From Candidatus Woesearchaeota archaeon (GTDB lineage: Archaea > Nanobdellota > Nanobdellia > Woesearchaeales > GW2011-AR9): a stretch of DNA of 46,566 nucleotides. The stretch covers positions 1 through 46,566 of the forward strand of contig JAGVZN010000022.1 in assembly GCA_018302605.1 (NCBI GenBank). Reading direction: 5' to 3'. Positions 31,327-39,858 of this stretch are shown one piece after another. Position 1 is the stretch's first letter. Each line of letters begins with the position of its first letter. The notes under the pieces were generated by a model. That model did not search any database and was not told the DNA's origin. It worked only from the letters and a program-made list of their open reading frames with translations. A program made the translations under genes and the position numbers.

Positions 31327-32409
31327 ATGACTTCGCCGTTGCACTACGCCACCCAAGGCACGCGCATTCTACTGACCAGCCTGAAGAATAAGATCAAGCC
31401 GTATCGCTATTACGGTCCCGCCGGGGATATCTGTACCAAAATCATCAACGACTGCTGGAACGGCCGGTTCTTTCAAACCTCAACAAATAACTTCCCCCAA
31501 TTCTGGTCTCGGGATTTCGGCTGGTGCACCCAGTCACTGCTCACCCTCGGCCACGAGGAAAAAGTACATCAAACCTTGCGCTATGCGCTCAATCGCTTCA
31601 AGCAGGCGAACACCATCACGACCACGATCACGCCTGGCGGAAAGCCATTTGATTTTCCTGCGCCTGCCGTCGATTCACTTCCCTGGCTGATCCACAGCAT
31701 CCGTCTGTCGGCTTTTCCTCACTATGAACATCGCGTTTTCCTCAACCAGCAGATCCAGCGTTTCTTCACGGCGTTTATCAACCCGTTAACCGGCCTGGTC
31801 AAACCAGATCTTCACGTCTCTTCCCTGAAAGATTTTGCCATCCGAAAAAGTTCCTGTTATGATAATTGTATGGTGGGCATGTTTGCGGCTGATCTAAAAA
31901 AGTTGAAATTAGACGATCCCTTTGAAAAATATGATTATCCTGCGTTACTTACAGAACAGTTCTGGAACGGCTCGTTTTTCTTTGACGATCTCACCAAGAA
32001 GAATTATGTCGCCGGCGATGCCAATATTTTTCCCTTCGTTACCGGGCTGATTTCCGACCGTGAAATGCTTGCCTCGGCCATCCAGGCGGTGGAAGGTGCC
32101 GGTTTAGCCGACCCTTTTCCGTTGAAATATACCACCAGCCGCCGCCATATACAGTTCATCTGGCAGGAAAAACTGATGTCCAATTATGAAAGCGATGCGC
32201 TCTGGACACACATGGGCCCGCTGTATATCAAATTATTACAGCACGTGGACAAAGACAAAGCTGCACTTTACAAACAACGATATAAACAGGAAATTGAAAA
32301 AGCCGGGAATTTTCTGGAAGTGTATACAAAAGATGGCCGGCCGTATGCGACCCCGTTATATACCTGCGATCGAGGGATGCTCTGGGCGGCAAATTATCTT
32401 ACGCTATGA
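31327..32409 (+). CDS. Six-hairpin (alpha/alpha barrel) glycosidase-like protein
   Basis: The 360-residue protein has the pattern of (alpha/alpha)6 glycosidases: NFPQFWSRDFGWCTQSLLTLG near residue 60 (a W-x-R-D segment as in debranching-enzyme-like families), then VDSLPWLIHSIR, KSSCYDNCMVGMFAADLKKL, QFWNGSFFFDDL, and a terminal CDRGMLWAANYL. It lacks a signal peptide, so it is probably cytoplasmic. It may hydrolyse or phosphorolyse an oligosaccharide, and its neighbours are glycosyltransferases. The exact family and catalytic acids are not resolved. Confidence 0.65.
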   Translation: MTSPLHYATQGTRILLTSLKNKIKPYRYYGPAGDICTKIINDCWNGRFFQTSTNNFPQFWSRDFGWCTQSLLTLGHEEKVHQTLRYALNRFKQANTITTTITPGGKPFDFPAPAVDSLPWLIHSIRLSAFPHYEHRVFLNQQIQRFFTAFINPLTGLVKPDLHVSSLKDFAIRKSSCYDNCMVGMFAADLKKLKLDDPFEKYDYPALLTEQFWNGSFFFDDLTKKNYVAGDANIFPFVTGLISDREMLASAIQAVEGAGLADPFPLKYTTSRRHIQFIWQEKLMSNYESDALWTHMGPLYIKLLQHVDKDKAALYKQRYKQEIEKAGNFLEVYTKDGRPYATPLYTCDRGMLWAANYLTL

Positions 32410-32470
32410 TTGACCTTCTGATCTTACACAACCACAACTATTCTTTAAAGTACATATTGCAGTGTGGTAA

Positions 32471-32480
32471 TTATTTAAAA
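32471..32480 (+). promoter_or_regulatory. TATA box of the 32504 glycosyltransferase
   Basis: TTATTTAAAA centred 28 nt before the ATG at 32504. Confidence 0.6.
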
Positions 32481-32503
32481 AACAATCGCCCCCATAGGTA
32501 AAC

Positions 32504-33196
32504 ATGCCTCCGTACATTTCTCTAATCATTCCTGCCCATAACGAGGAAAACTATCTCCGTCCGACGCTGCACAGCATTAAAAACCAGGCCTATCAGGATT
32601 TTGAAGTCATTGTCGTCGCCAACGGCTGTACAGACAAGACTGAAGAGATCATCAAGAAGCGGGAAAACGGAAAAGTGAAGCTACTGACATTGCCGGTGGC
32701 TAACGTCAGCCGCGCCCGTAATTATGGTGCAAGCAAGGCAGAAGGCGAATTACTGCTCTTTCTCGACGCCGACACCCAGCTTGCCCCCGATGCGTTGCAG
32801 AAGATGAACGAGCAGTTCACTGTGGAACATGCCGTTGCCACGACGACAGTCAAGCCCGACGAGCAAAAATTATCTTTCTCTGCCGCGATGGCTTTCAAAT
32901 CATTTCGTTTGCGCAACGGCCTCTATAAAGGCTGCAGCGGCGCTTTGCTTTGCCGGCGTGCGGATTTCGATGCTGTCAACGGCTATGATCCAGAATTGAT
33001 CATGCTCGAACATCGCAAATTGATTTTAAAATTATTGGAGAAAGGAAAATATTGCTGTGTTGATGCTCCCTCGATCACGTCGATGCGCCGTCTGAAAAGT
33101 TGGGGTGTCGGCCGGGTCACGCTTTTCTGGATTCAGCAATGGTTGAGAGATAAGGTCGGCCAGCTCCCGGGAAATGACTACGAGAAAGTACGCTGA
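32504..33196 (+). CDS. Family 2 glycosyltransferase (dolichyl-phosphate-sugar synthase-like)
   Basis: A 230-residue GT-A enzyme: ISLIIPAHNEENYLRPTLHS, VIVVANGCTDKTEEII, NVSRARNYGASKAEGELLLFLDADTQL with the DxD in LDADT. GCSGALLCRRADFDAVNGYDPELI matches the acceptor-side loop of the family. The C-terminus is a basic amphipathic helix, with no clear membrane anchor. Shares no close similarity with the two minus-strand glycosyltransferases. Donor and acceptor are unknown. Confidence 0.87.
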   Translation: MPPYISLIIPAHNEENYLRPTLHSIKNQAYQDFEVIVVANGCTDKTEEIIKKRENGKVKLLTLPVANVSRARNYGASKAEGELLLFLDADTQLAPDALQKMNEQFTVEHAVATTTVKPDEQKLSFSAAMAFKSFRLRNGLYKGCSGALLCRRADFDAVNGYDPELIMLEHRKLILKLLEKGKYCCVDAPSITSMRRLKSWGVGRVTLFWIQQWLRDKVGQLPGNDYEKVR

Positions 33197-33220
33197 TTGT
33201 TGCTTTCTCTGCTTCTAAGT

Positions 33221-33847
33221 TCATCCCAACGTACAATTCAGCAGCGAACCACCAGACCCCAAACAGACCAGCTTGTTATTGATGATATTGTAAGAATTGA
33301 TCTCCGCATTATCATACCTCTGCTTACAGCAGACACTGCGCGCCGTATTCTCGGCAAACGTATTGAAATTGCTCACCGTCTTGTCCAACTGCTCTTGCAC
33401 AACTGCCAAATCCTCTTGTGCTCCTTGTAATTCTGCACTCGTCTGATTGGCGATTGCCGCTGAATTATCGGCCAGTTCCTGGCGAAGAATCTCAGTCCGC
33501 TGCGCGCAAAGTTGTGCGGCGTAGGTACTTTCTGCCTGAAGTTTTGCTCTTTCCGACTCACAGGCCAACAGCTGAGAATTGCTTCGTTCGATAAGATCCA
33601 CTACTTTATCATTAAACGAGTCTTGCACGGAAAGGTTCTGTTCCGTAGAATCAAGCTTGAATTGCAGCGCCTGCAGGTTTTGTCCGAGCTCGTCTATGCT
33701 ATAATTGCTGTTCTTGGCCTGCAGATACACCCCGTATCCCAGAATCCCCGGCCGGATGAATAAGACGACGGCAACGATCACGGCGACGGCCAGCAATAGT
33801 TTCGTCCAATTGATCTTTCTCTTTTGCCCATCAACAATAACATCCAT
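33221..33847 (-). CDS. Membrane-anchored coiled-coil protein with a cysteine-containing tail
   Basis: A short basic N-terminus (GQKRKINWTK) precedes one membrane segment (about 15-35: LLLAVAVIVAVVLFI), then a long coiled coil (about 50-160) rich in Gln, Leu, Ser and Glu, and an external C-terminus with RSVCCKQRYDNAEIN and a terminal LVCLGSGGSLLNC. The four to five cysteines in the outside part may form disulfides. Function unknown; an envelope or surface-linked role is inferred. The frame is open 34 codons further upstream, but the TATA box favours ATG 33847. Confidence 0.68.
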   Translation of the reverse strand: MDVIVDGQKRKINWTKLLLAVAVIVAVVLFIRPGILGYGVYLQAKNSNYSIDELGQNLQALQFKLDSTEQNLSVQDSFNDKVVDLIERSNSQLLACESERAKLQAESTYAAQLCAQRTEILRQELADNSAAIANQTSAELQGAQEDLAVVQEQLDKTVSNFNTFAENTARSVCCKQRYDNAEINSYNIINNKLVCLGSGGSLLNCTLG

Positions 33848-33870
33848 CGCCCTATCTGTTTGTTTAGGGA

Positions 33871-33880
33871 TTTTTATAAC
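33871..33880 (-). promoter_or_regulatory. TATA box of the 33847 gene
   Basis: GTTATAAAAA on the minus strand centred about 29 nt before the ATG at 33847, which decides the start. Confidence 0.55.
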
Positions 33881-33993
33881 TTTCGTAAGACAGATACAAC
33901 AGATGAATTGCTTCGGCTTTCTTTTCTCACTTTTCTCTCTGCTGCCCACACCTTAAACATGAGATCTCCCATGCTGCTGATGGCAAAACTAAA

Positions 33994-34004
33994 AGTTTAT
34001 TAAT
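33994..34004 (+). promoter_or_regulatory. TATA box of cmk
   Basis: AGTTTATTAAT centred about 26 nt before the GTG at 34025. Confidence 0.5.
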
Positions 34005-34024
34005 ATTCCTCTGCTCCATTATCT

Positions 34025-34606
34025 GTGATTATCACCATTTCCGGTACGCCGGGCAGCGGGAAGAGCACCGTCGCCAAGCTTCTTGTCGAAAAAATCTCTG
34101 CTGAACGCATCTATGTTGGCGGCATTCGTCGCGCCCTGGCCCGGAAAAAAGGGATGAGCTTAGAACAATTGAATGAATATGCTCAAACACACCCGGAGAC
34201 GGACATCGATGTTGATCAGAAAGCAGCTGCCGAAGCGCGTCTTTTAGAAAAACAAGGCAAGATCGTCGTCGTCGAAGGGCGCACGCAGTTTCATTTTCTT
34301 CCGAAATCGGTGAAAATCTATATCAAAGTAGATCCTGTTGTTGGCGCCCAGCGTATCTGGAAAGATCTTCATTCAGCAGCAACCAGACAGGAACGGAACG
34401 AAGGGAATCTTCGCTCTTTGGAAGAAACAAAACAGCGGACACGCGAACGCGAAGAAGAAGATGCCCGGCGCTACAAAAAATATTATGGCATTGACCACCG
34501 TGATGAATCGCAGTATGATCTTGTGCTCGACAGCACACGGCAGAGCGCCGAAGAGATCGCCGAGAAGATTGTGGTGTTTGTTCAGAAAAAGAAGAATAAT
34601 TTTTAA
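34025..34606 (+). CDS. cmk: Cytidylate kinase, archaeal type
   Basis: MIITISGTPGSGKSTVAKLL is the P-loop of archaeal CMP/dCMP kinases; YVGGIRRALARKKGMSLEQLNEYA is the CMP-binding region; VVVEGRTQFHFLP and the lid RTREREEEDARRYKKYYGID follow, ending in a DLVLDST segment. It makes CDP from CMP and ATP. At 193 residues it has the usual size. The start is GTG, supported by TATA spacing. Archaeal genomes often have cmk beside ribosomal genes, but here it is isolated. Confidence 0.92.
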   Translation: MIITISGTPGSGKSTVAKLLVEKISAERIYVGGIRRALARKKGMSLEQLNEYAQTHPETDIDVDQKAAAEARLLEKQGKIVVVEGRTQFHFLPKSVKIYIKVDPVVGAQRIWKDLHSAATRQERNEGNLRSLEETKQRTREREEEDARRYKKYYGIDHRDESQYDLVLDSTRQSAEEIAEKIVVFVQKKKNNF

Positions 34607-34629
34607 ATAAATCTCTGTTTTTGAGATGA

Positions 34630-35292
34630 ATGGCTACCCTTCGATACAGATCAACAAACGAAAATTTACAGAACATCGTTGATGGGCTCCAGCCAGAGTC
34701 TGGTGATGTCATCGCTGCTATCTGCGGCTCTGGCGACCAGGCGTTTGCACTTGCCGAATACGGCGCGCGTGTTTTCGCCGTTGATCGAAATCCAGAACAG
34801 GTTTCTTTTGCGGAACAAAGATTGCATTCGCTGGGAACGGAAAAAGAGGAAGAGATATTTTTCAATCGAGCCTATCGCGGAGAATCAGGATCACTAAACT
34901 TCAACGTGGGGCGGAGCAATGCTTATTTTTCTCTCGGAGGGCGCCGTGAAAAAATCAGGATTCATCGTGCGAACATTCATTTTCGTTGCGACGATTTTTT
35001 TTCCTACGTTTGTGAAAACGCAGGTGCCATTGGCTTTACCAAAATATATATTTCTAATGCAATCTCTAGGTTGTGGGGATGCAAAAGTCCTCAAAAAGCT
35101 CTTGACGATATTGTTAATGTTCTCCCCAAAAGAGGCCTACTGTATGTAGCGAATGGTTTGTATGTCACGAATGGGTTTATTTTTTCTGGGTTTTCTCCCA
35201 AAGCGCTGCGGGAAGTCCACCCCCAATTAGAATGTGTATCTGTCTTCCAGAATAGCACTGGATGGGAACCCGCCGTCTTTGTTAAACGATAA
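34630..35292 (+). CDS. SAM-dependent methyltransferase-like protein
   Basis: VIAAICGSGDQAFALAEYGARVFAVDRNPEQVSFAEQRL is a Rossmann-type SAM-binding pattern: glycine-rich motif I (ICGSGD) and acidic end of strand 2 (VDRN). The rest (DDIVNVLPKRGLLYVANGLY) fits strands 4-5. It resembles DUF3419/BtaA-like methyltransferases in the motif I region; the substrate is unknown. Two possible ATGs (34626 in another frame, 34630) lie together; 34630 is in frame. A T/A-rich box about 24 nt upstream may be the promoter. Confidence 0.7.
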   Translation: MATLRYRSTNENLQNIVDGLQPESGDVIAAICGSGDQAFALAEYGARVFAVDRNPEQVSFAEQRLHSLGTEKEEEIFFNRAYRGESGSLNFNVGRSNAYFSLGGRREKIRIHRANIHFRCDDFFSYVCENAGAIGFTKIYISNAISRLWGCKSPQKALDDIVNVLPKRGLLYVANGLYVTNGFIFSGFSPKALREVHPQLECVSVFQNSTGWEPAVFVKR

Positions 35293-35317
35293 GTTTAAAA
35301 ATAATGGAGAAACTTAA

Positions 35318-35694
35318 ATGCCCTTAGAGTATTTCCAACGGACTCTGCAGATTACGCCTTTGATTAGAGATGATGTTGATCTGTGTCAGCGAATAACGAA
35401 TGCGTTCAAAGCAGTGTATGACGATCCCCTATCTGAGACGACATTCTTTCTGCCGCAAAATTTGAACAATTTGGGGCAGGGGAGAACTCACGTTGTCCTC
35501 GGATTGCCGGGATTTTGACAGAGGATATCTCCCAGGGTGGACTATTTCCCCTGCTGGTGATCCCCGATGATGATTTTTGTCAGCGGATTAATGCCTCTGG
35601 AAAAAAAGAGCGTTTCTTCATTGATCCACCGTTCCTCTCCTCTTCACAAAATAGTGACTTTTATCGCTCCATCCCCGCAAGAATCAATCTTTGA
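35318..35694 (+). pseudogene. Small unknown protein gene with a frameshift
   Basis: The frame starting at 35318 (PLEYFQRTLQITPLIRDDVD) stops at 35518, yet a second frame continues smoothly from the same point: LTEDISQGGLFPLLVIPDDD, then CQRINASGKKERFFIDPPFL to a stop at 35692-35694. A change of one base near 35508 (in the run GGATTGCCGGGATTTTG) would join them into about 125 residues. No family is recognised. It has a plausible TATA box (35291-35303). Either a real frameshift or a sequence error. Confidence 0.6.
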
Positions 35695-35703
35695 TCCCAT
35701 AAA

Positions 35704-35712
35704 GCTTATAAA
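35704..35712 (+). promoter_or_regulatory. TATA box of the FKBP gene
   Basis: GCTTATAAA centred 27 nt before the ATG at 35735; the open frame reaching back to 35567 is therefore not translated. Confidence 0.65.
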
Positions 35713-35734
35713 CACTCTGCTTCTGAATCAACGC

Positions 35735-36418
35735 ATGGCCGAAAAAATAGCACATCACGATTTTGTAGAGTTAGACTATACGGGAAAATTGGCGGACGGC
35801 ATGATCTTTGACACGACTAACGAAGAAGTCGCTCATCAAGCCGGCCTTCCTCACCACCACGGCGCATTGCATCCCGCCATCGTCTGTGTCGGTGAACGAC
35901 AGCTTCTTCCCGGACTGGATCGGGATCTGGAAGGGAAAGAAACCGGCAAGGAATATATCATTGTCCTGCCGCCAGAACATGCTTTCGGCAAGCGCGACAT
36001 AAAGAATGTCCGGATCATCCCCATGGGCACGTTCCGCGAGCATGAAGTCCAGCCGCGTCCGGGATTGCAAGTTGATGTCGACGGCGAGCGGGGGGTCGTC
36101 ACCAGTATTGCCGGCGGTCGTGTTGTCGTTAACTTCAATCATCCTCTGTCTGGAAAAGAGATTACCTATACCTACACCATCCGGCGTAAGGTGAATGATG
36201 TTTCCGAGAAGATACGTTCTTTTCTCACTGGTTCATTGAATATCCCCGCGGATCAGATGCACGTCAAAGTCGAGGGAGAAAAATCATCCGTAGAAATCCC
36301 CGTACAATTTCCCACTGAGCTCACCGATCTTCTCTCCCAGAAATTGGTAGAACTGACCGGGATTAAAACCATAGAATTTGTTTTTAAGAAGCCAGCAGAA
36401 ACAATAAAAGAGCAGTAA
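35735..36418 (+). CDS. FKBP-type peptidyl-prolyl isomerase (SlyD-like, long archaeal form)
   Basis: A 227-residue protein-folding helper. VELDYTGKLADGMIFDTTNEE and CVGERQLLPGLDRDLEGKETGKEY are the FKBP halves; the inserted chaperone flap (PPEHAFGKRDIKNVRIIPMG to HPLSGKEITYTY) follows SlyD. The C-terminal 80 residues (VNDVSEKIRSFLTGSLNIP and beyond) form the extra domain of long archaeal FKBPs. It is probably cytoplasmic. The ATG at 35735 is picked from the TATA box and the match to the family start. Confidence 0.92.
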   Translation: MAEKIAHHDFVELDYTGKLADGMIFDTTNEEVAHQAGLPHHHGALHPAIVCVGERQLLPGLDRDLEGKETGKEYIIVLPPEHAFGKRDIKNVRIIPMGTFREHEVQPRPGLQVDVDGERGVVTSIAGGRVVVNFNHPLSGKEITYTYTIRRKVNDVSEKIRSFLTGSLNIPADQMHVKVEGEKSSVEIPVQFPTELTDLLSQKLVELTGIKTIEFVFKKPAETIKEQ

Positions 36419-36440
36419 AGAGAGATGTGTGCTTTCAACA

Positions 36441-36686
36441 ATGGGATTACCAGATCTGTCTAATACGTTGGAAAAAAGATTGCGTCAAACGCTAGAGGCG
36501 GCTAGGCAGATTGAACGAGAGTGTACTACAACCCCTTGGGGAGAGCACATCGAAGCCGTTGCCGAAGCCTTGGATGTTGGTGATCGAGAGACGTTAAGAC
36601 GTTATGCGCGGGGAATAATTGCGCCAGGATTTCCCTACCGTTCATCCGTTAATCTATACATTTCCACATTAGATCGGCAAGTCTAA
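36441..36686 (+). CDS. Small unrecognised protein, 81 aa
   Basis: A short helical protein (PDLSNTLEKRLRQTLEAARQ, then EALDVGDRETLRRYARGII). No family is recognised; an alternative GTG start at 36429 adds four residues. It follows the FKBP gene by about 20 bp with no clear TATA box, so it may be co-transcribed. The RET-LRRYARG stretch hints at a helix-turn-helix-like fold but this is weak. Confidence 0.5.
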   Translation: MGLPDLSNTLEKRLRQTLEAARQIERECTTTPWGEHIEAVAEALDVGDRETLRRYARGIIAPGFPYRSSVNLYISTLDRQV

Positions 36687-36725
36687 TCTCCTTGCCTAAA
36701 CTCTTCTATTCCCCATCACAAAAAT

Positions 36726-36735
36726 CTTTATATAG
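36726..36735 (+). promoter_or_regulatory. TATA box and ribosome-binding site of ftsZ
   Basis: CTTTATATAG lies about 48 nt before the ATG at 36778, giving a leader of about 20-25 nt that contains the Shine-Dalgarno-like GGTGGGGG (about 36765-36772). Confidence 0.55.
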
Positions 36736-36777
36736 CCTTTCCCTTTCCAGCTTTTATCTAGAAAGGTGGGGGAATGA

Positions 36778-37905
36778 ATGGATTCATATAGTCAAGATAA
36801 GCGTACGTTTTCTTCGGTAACCGTATCCGCCGACGAAGTGGCTCGCAAACGCGCCACACTTGACGTTGATGCAGAATTGGAGCAGCTCTTAGCTAACCAA
36901 AAGACGAGGATAAAAGTAGTCGGCTGCGGCGGCGCTGGAAATAACACGATCAATCGTATTTCAGAAGTGGGGATCAAAGGTATCGAGACAATTGCCCTCA
37001 ATACTGATGCGCAGGATCTTCTGTACACAACTTGCGACAAAAAACTGCTGATCGGAAAGCAGTTGACCAATGGCCTTGGCGCTGGTTCCAATCCGCGTAT
37101 CGGTGAAGAGTCCGCAAAAGAAAACGAGCAGGACATCAAGAAGCTCCTGGAAGGTTCGGACATGGTCTTTATCACCTGCGGCTTAGGTGGGGGTACAGGC
37201 ACGGGCAGTGCGCCATTTGTTGCTCAAACTGCCCGCAAGATGGGTATTCTGAGCGTTGCCATTGTGACCATTCCTTTCTCGATGGAAGGCACGCATCGTT
37301 TTGAGAACGCGATGATGGGCTTGGAGAAATTAGAGCAGAACGTCAGTACGCTGATCGTCATCCCCAACGAAAAGTTATTGGAACTTGCTCCCCAACTGCC
37401 ATTACAAACGGCGTTTAAAGTCGCAGATGAAATCTTAACAAATGCGGTGAAAGGAATTGCTGAGTTAGTAACAAAGACAGGGCTGGTCAATCTTGATTTT
37501 GCGGATGTGAAAGCGATCATGGGTGAAGGCGGCGTGGCGATGATCGGCGTCGGCGAGTCTGATTCGGAAAACCGGGCCAGCGAATCTGTCGAGAAAGCTT
37601 TGGAAAATCCTTTAATCGATGTTGATGTCACTAATGCCACTGGCGCGCTGATCAATATCTCCGGCGGCGAAAATTTGACATTGGACGAATCACGGCAGAT
37701 CGTTGAAGCCGTCTCCAGCCGCTTAGATCCGGGGGCAAAGATCATCTGGGGGGCGCAGATCTATAAAGACTTGGAAAAGACGGTGCGCACGATGGTGATC
37801 ATCACCGGTGTAAGTTCTGATCAGATCTTTGGAGGAGAGCATAAATATTTCAAGAAGAAGAAAGACGATCTGGAAGATGATTTGGGAATTAAGTTTATGA
37901 GATGA
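36778..37905 (+). CDS. ftsZ: Cell-division GTPase FtsZ
   Basis: A 375-residue tubulin-like protein that forms the division ring. KVVGCGGAGNNTINRI is the nucleotide loop; CGLGGGTGTGSAPFVAQTARK the tubulin signature; NLDFADVKAIMGEGG the T7/synergy region. An N-terminal extension of about 40 residues (with DVDAELEQLLANQ) precedes the GTPase, as in archaeal FtsZ1. The C-terminal tail is short (KKKDDLEDDLGIKFMR) with a possible binding motif at the end. The starts at 36774 and 36778 are in different frames; 36778 is used. Confidence 0.97.
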   Translation: MDSYSQDKRTFSSVTVSADEVARKRATLDVDAELEQLLANQKTRIKVVGCGGAGNNTINRISEVGIKGIETIALNTDAQDLLYTTCDKKLLIGKQLTNGLGAGSNPRIGEESAKENEQDIKKLLEGSDMVFITCGLGGGTGTGSAPFVAQTARKMGILSVAIVTIPFSMEGTHRFENAMMGLEKLEQNVSTLIVIPNEKLLELAPQLPLQTAFKVADEILTNAVKGIAELVTKTGLVNLDFADVKAIMGEGGVAMIGVGESDSENRASESVEKALENPLIDVDVTNATGALINISGGENLTLDESRQIVEAVSSRLDPGAKIIWGAQIYKDLEKTVRTMVIITGVSSDQIFGGEHKYFKKKKDDLEDDLGIKFMR

Positions 37906-37915
37906 GTTTAATCGT

Positions 37916-37941
37916 GGCCTCGCCGCCAGCTAAAAAAATAC
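37916..37941. repeat. Remnant of a family A palindromic element end
   Basis: GGCCTCGCCGCCAGCTAAAA plus AAATAC matches the TGGCGGCAAGGCC-type end of family A (reverse orientation) with two to three differences. Only the single end is present, between ftsZ and the convergent methyltransferase gene. Confidence 0.7.
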
Positions 37942-37942
37942 C

Positions 37943-37951
37943 TTTTTTTTT
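37943..37951 (+). terminator. T-run after ftsZ
   Basis: Nine T residues follow the palindrome remnant 38 bp after the ftsZ stop. Archaeal termination uses such T-runs, so this is a reasonable candidate terminator. Confidence 0.35.
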
Positions 37952-37968
37952 CTTCGTTATTTTCTTTG

Positions 37969-38913
37969 TCATAATCGATCAATCGCCAGGAGGCCGGTGG
38001 CTTGCTGTTCATCTTCTGTGTAGACACATTGAATCGACTCTCTTCCACTGTCGTCTTTGATTGTTCCCAAGTACATATCTGTTCTAAACGGTTCATCCCC
38101 CTTTCTGATGACGGCAGTAGTAACAGGAACCTCGTCCGAAGAAGTAAATAAATCATAATTGGAATGGTTGCTTTCTCTTAATTGGTTAAGTAAAAATGAA
38201 TCATTGATCATTTCTCCTGAAACATCTATGACCACTCTTTCGGGAATTGAATATATATTATTGGTGAGAGTCCTCACTAAAGCTACGCCCCCAACAGCCA
38301 ATCTTTCTACGGTTCTCTTAAAAGCCAGCCAAGGAGCAAGAAGATGCATGTAGGTCATATCAGAGAAGACTAAATCTAATTCGTAAGGGAATTCTTTCAT
38401 CACTCGATGAAGGTCGTCGGCAATGCCATAAAAACGAACATTCTGCTCAACGCCATGGCGGTTTGCTGGTTTGGGAAAATGATAGATTTGTGGCACTGTC
38501 TTTTTTTCTTCCGCAGGCGGGGTGTTTCTCCGTGCTCTTCCCAAAGCAGTCATCTGTTTTAAAGCACCGCCTACCGCGTATCCTTCAAAACAAATAGTAT
38601 GCCTGCTCATAAATTCGTAATCGAATGTTGCTACTCTGATACTAAAAGCCTTGCCACAGCCCTGATCCATGATCCGGCATGTCTGCTGCTGTTTTTCCTG
38701 CTCGTCAAAATGGTCAAATATCTTGTCTTCCAAGAATTGTCTTGTTTGTCGGTCAAATGATTCTAAAAGACGAGGAAAGGTATGCTTTATCTTCCGTCTC
38801 CTTTCATCCTCCCCGAATCCCTGATCAAAAAAAGTATACTTTTTGTCTTTAATATGATCAAATTCTTGAGCTAATTCCTGTTCCAGTTCCACTTCTGTTA
38901 TTCCTGTTAGCAT
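37969..38913 (-). CDS. Putative SAM-dependent methyltransferase (paralogue 2 of tandem pair)
   Basis: The 314-residue protein has RIMDQGCGKAFSIRVA as a motif I glycine loop and ICFEGYAVGGALKQM with an acidic residue near strand 2. DLVFSDMTYMHLLAPWLAFK looks like motif IV and AVGGVALVRTL like the later strand. It aligns along its length with its neighbour (same RIMDQGCG, FEGY, APWLxFKRT). Substrate unknown. It begins nine bases after the neighbour's stop, so the two form an operon. Confidence 0.65.
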   Translation of the reverse strand: MLTGITEVELEQELAQEFDHIKDKKYTFFDQGFGEDERRRKIKHTFPRLLESFDRQTRQFLEDKIFDHFDEQEKQQQTCRIMDQGCGKAFSIRVATFDYEFMSRHTICFEGYAVGGALKQMTALGRARRNTPPAEEKKTVPQIYHFPKPANRHGVEQNVRFYGIADDLHRVMKEFPYELDLVFSDMTYMHLLAPWLAFKRTVERLAVGGVALVRTLTNNIYSIPERVVIDVSGEMINDSFLLNQLRESNHSNYDLFTSSDEVPVTTAVIRKGDEPFRTDMYLGTIKDDSGRESIQCVYTEDEQQATGLLAIDRL

Positions 38914-38922
38914 TTTTTTTTC

Positions 38923-39795
38923 CTACAATTCATCGATACTCAAAAAATTATCATTCGGTGTTTCTCTGAAATAATGGCTGAGATCCCATCTCACACTCCG
39001 CAGAGAGATGTTTGTTCTAAAAGGAACGTCTTGTCTTTTTCTGATGATCGCGAGGGTGGCGCTGATCCTATCAGTTTCTTCGAGCAGGAATTCGTATCCC
39101 TGATTGATTTCTTCCAAGCGTCGTACGATTTCTGTTGGTCGTAAACCTAGTACCTCCTCAGGCCTGATGTATACGGGTTCATAAAACAAATTTCTGATGA
39201 TTGCCGTTCCCCCTGTCCGCAGCCGGTCCGCCGTGCGTTTGAAAACCAACCATGGCGCAGCAAGATGAAAATAGGTGTGGTCAGAAATGGCTAGGTCTAA
39301 CTGTCTCGGAAAATCTCTCATTGCGGTATGGAGATCCTGTTCCAATCCATAAAGAGAAGCATTTTTCACGGTTGATGCAAAAGGATACATGTCGTACTGG
39401 TGAGCAAACTCATCTTCTTCTTGCGACCATTCTGCTGGATCTTTTGTGCTGTTTCCTGATTTCATGTACTCCAACGCCGCCGTTACACCATAGCCCTCAA
39501 ATTGATTGTCGGGGTGTGCTTGTGCAAAATTGGATGTTATTTTCCAGATGGTGTTGCCCTCGCCGCAACCCTGATCCATGATGCGATGGACACCCGGTTT
39601 GGCCATTGTCCTGCTAATCTGCTGCAACAGCCGCTCTTGCTGTTCGGCGGAAAAATTTCTCAGAAGTTCATCATACACGTTTCCCTCTTCGTCCAAAAAA
39701 GAATAACTTGCACCTCGCACTTGTTCAAAGGCAGTAGCGAGGTAGCGTTCTAATCGGGAGATCTGTTCTTGTTTCTTAGCTTCATTGGTTTGCAT
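38923..39795 (-). CDS. Putative SAM-dependent methyltransferase (paralogue 1 of tandem pair)
   Basis: A 290-residue protein with RIMDQGCGEGNTIWKI (motif I), NQFEGYGVTAALEYM, LDLAISDHTYFHLAAPWLVF (motif IV region) and TGGTAIIRNLF. It is clearly related to the gene immediately downstream. The SAM-binding pattern is convincing but the catalytic part is not assigned. The TATA box is 28 nt upstream. Tandem duplication with strong divergence suggests different acceptors. Confidence 0.65.
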   Translation of the reverse strand: MQTNEAKKQEQISRLERYLATAFEQVRGASYSFLDEEGNVYDELLRNFSAEQQERLLQQISRTMAKPGVHRIMDQGCGEGNTIWKITSNFAQAHPDNQFEGYGVTAALEYMKSGNSTKDPAEWSQEEDEFAHQYDMYPFASTVKNASLYGLEQDLHTAMRDFPRQLDLAISDHTYFHLAAPWLVFKRTADRLRTGGTAIIRNLFYEPVYIRPEEVLGLRPTEIVRRLEEINQGYEFLLEETDRISATLAIIRKRQDVPFRTNISLRSVRWDLSHYFRETPNDNFLSIDEL

Positions 39796-39817
39796 TCTTC
39801 ACAGTGTACACACCAAC

Positions 39818-39826
39818 ATATTAAAA
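39818..39826 (-). promoter_or_regulatory. TATA box of the methyltransferase pair
   Basis: TTTTAATAT on the minus strand centred about 28 nt before the ATG at 39795. Confidence 0.5.
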
Positions 39827-39858
39827 CCAGAACTTTTGTATCCTGTACTTTTCTAATC

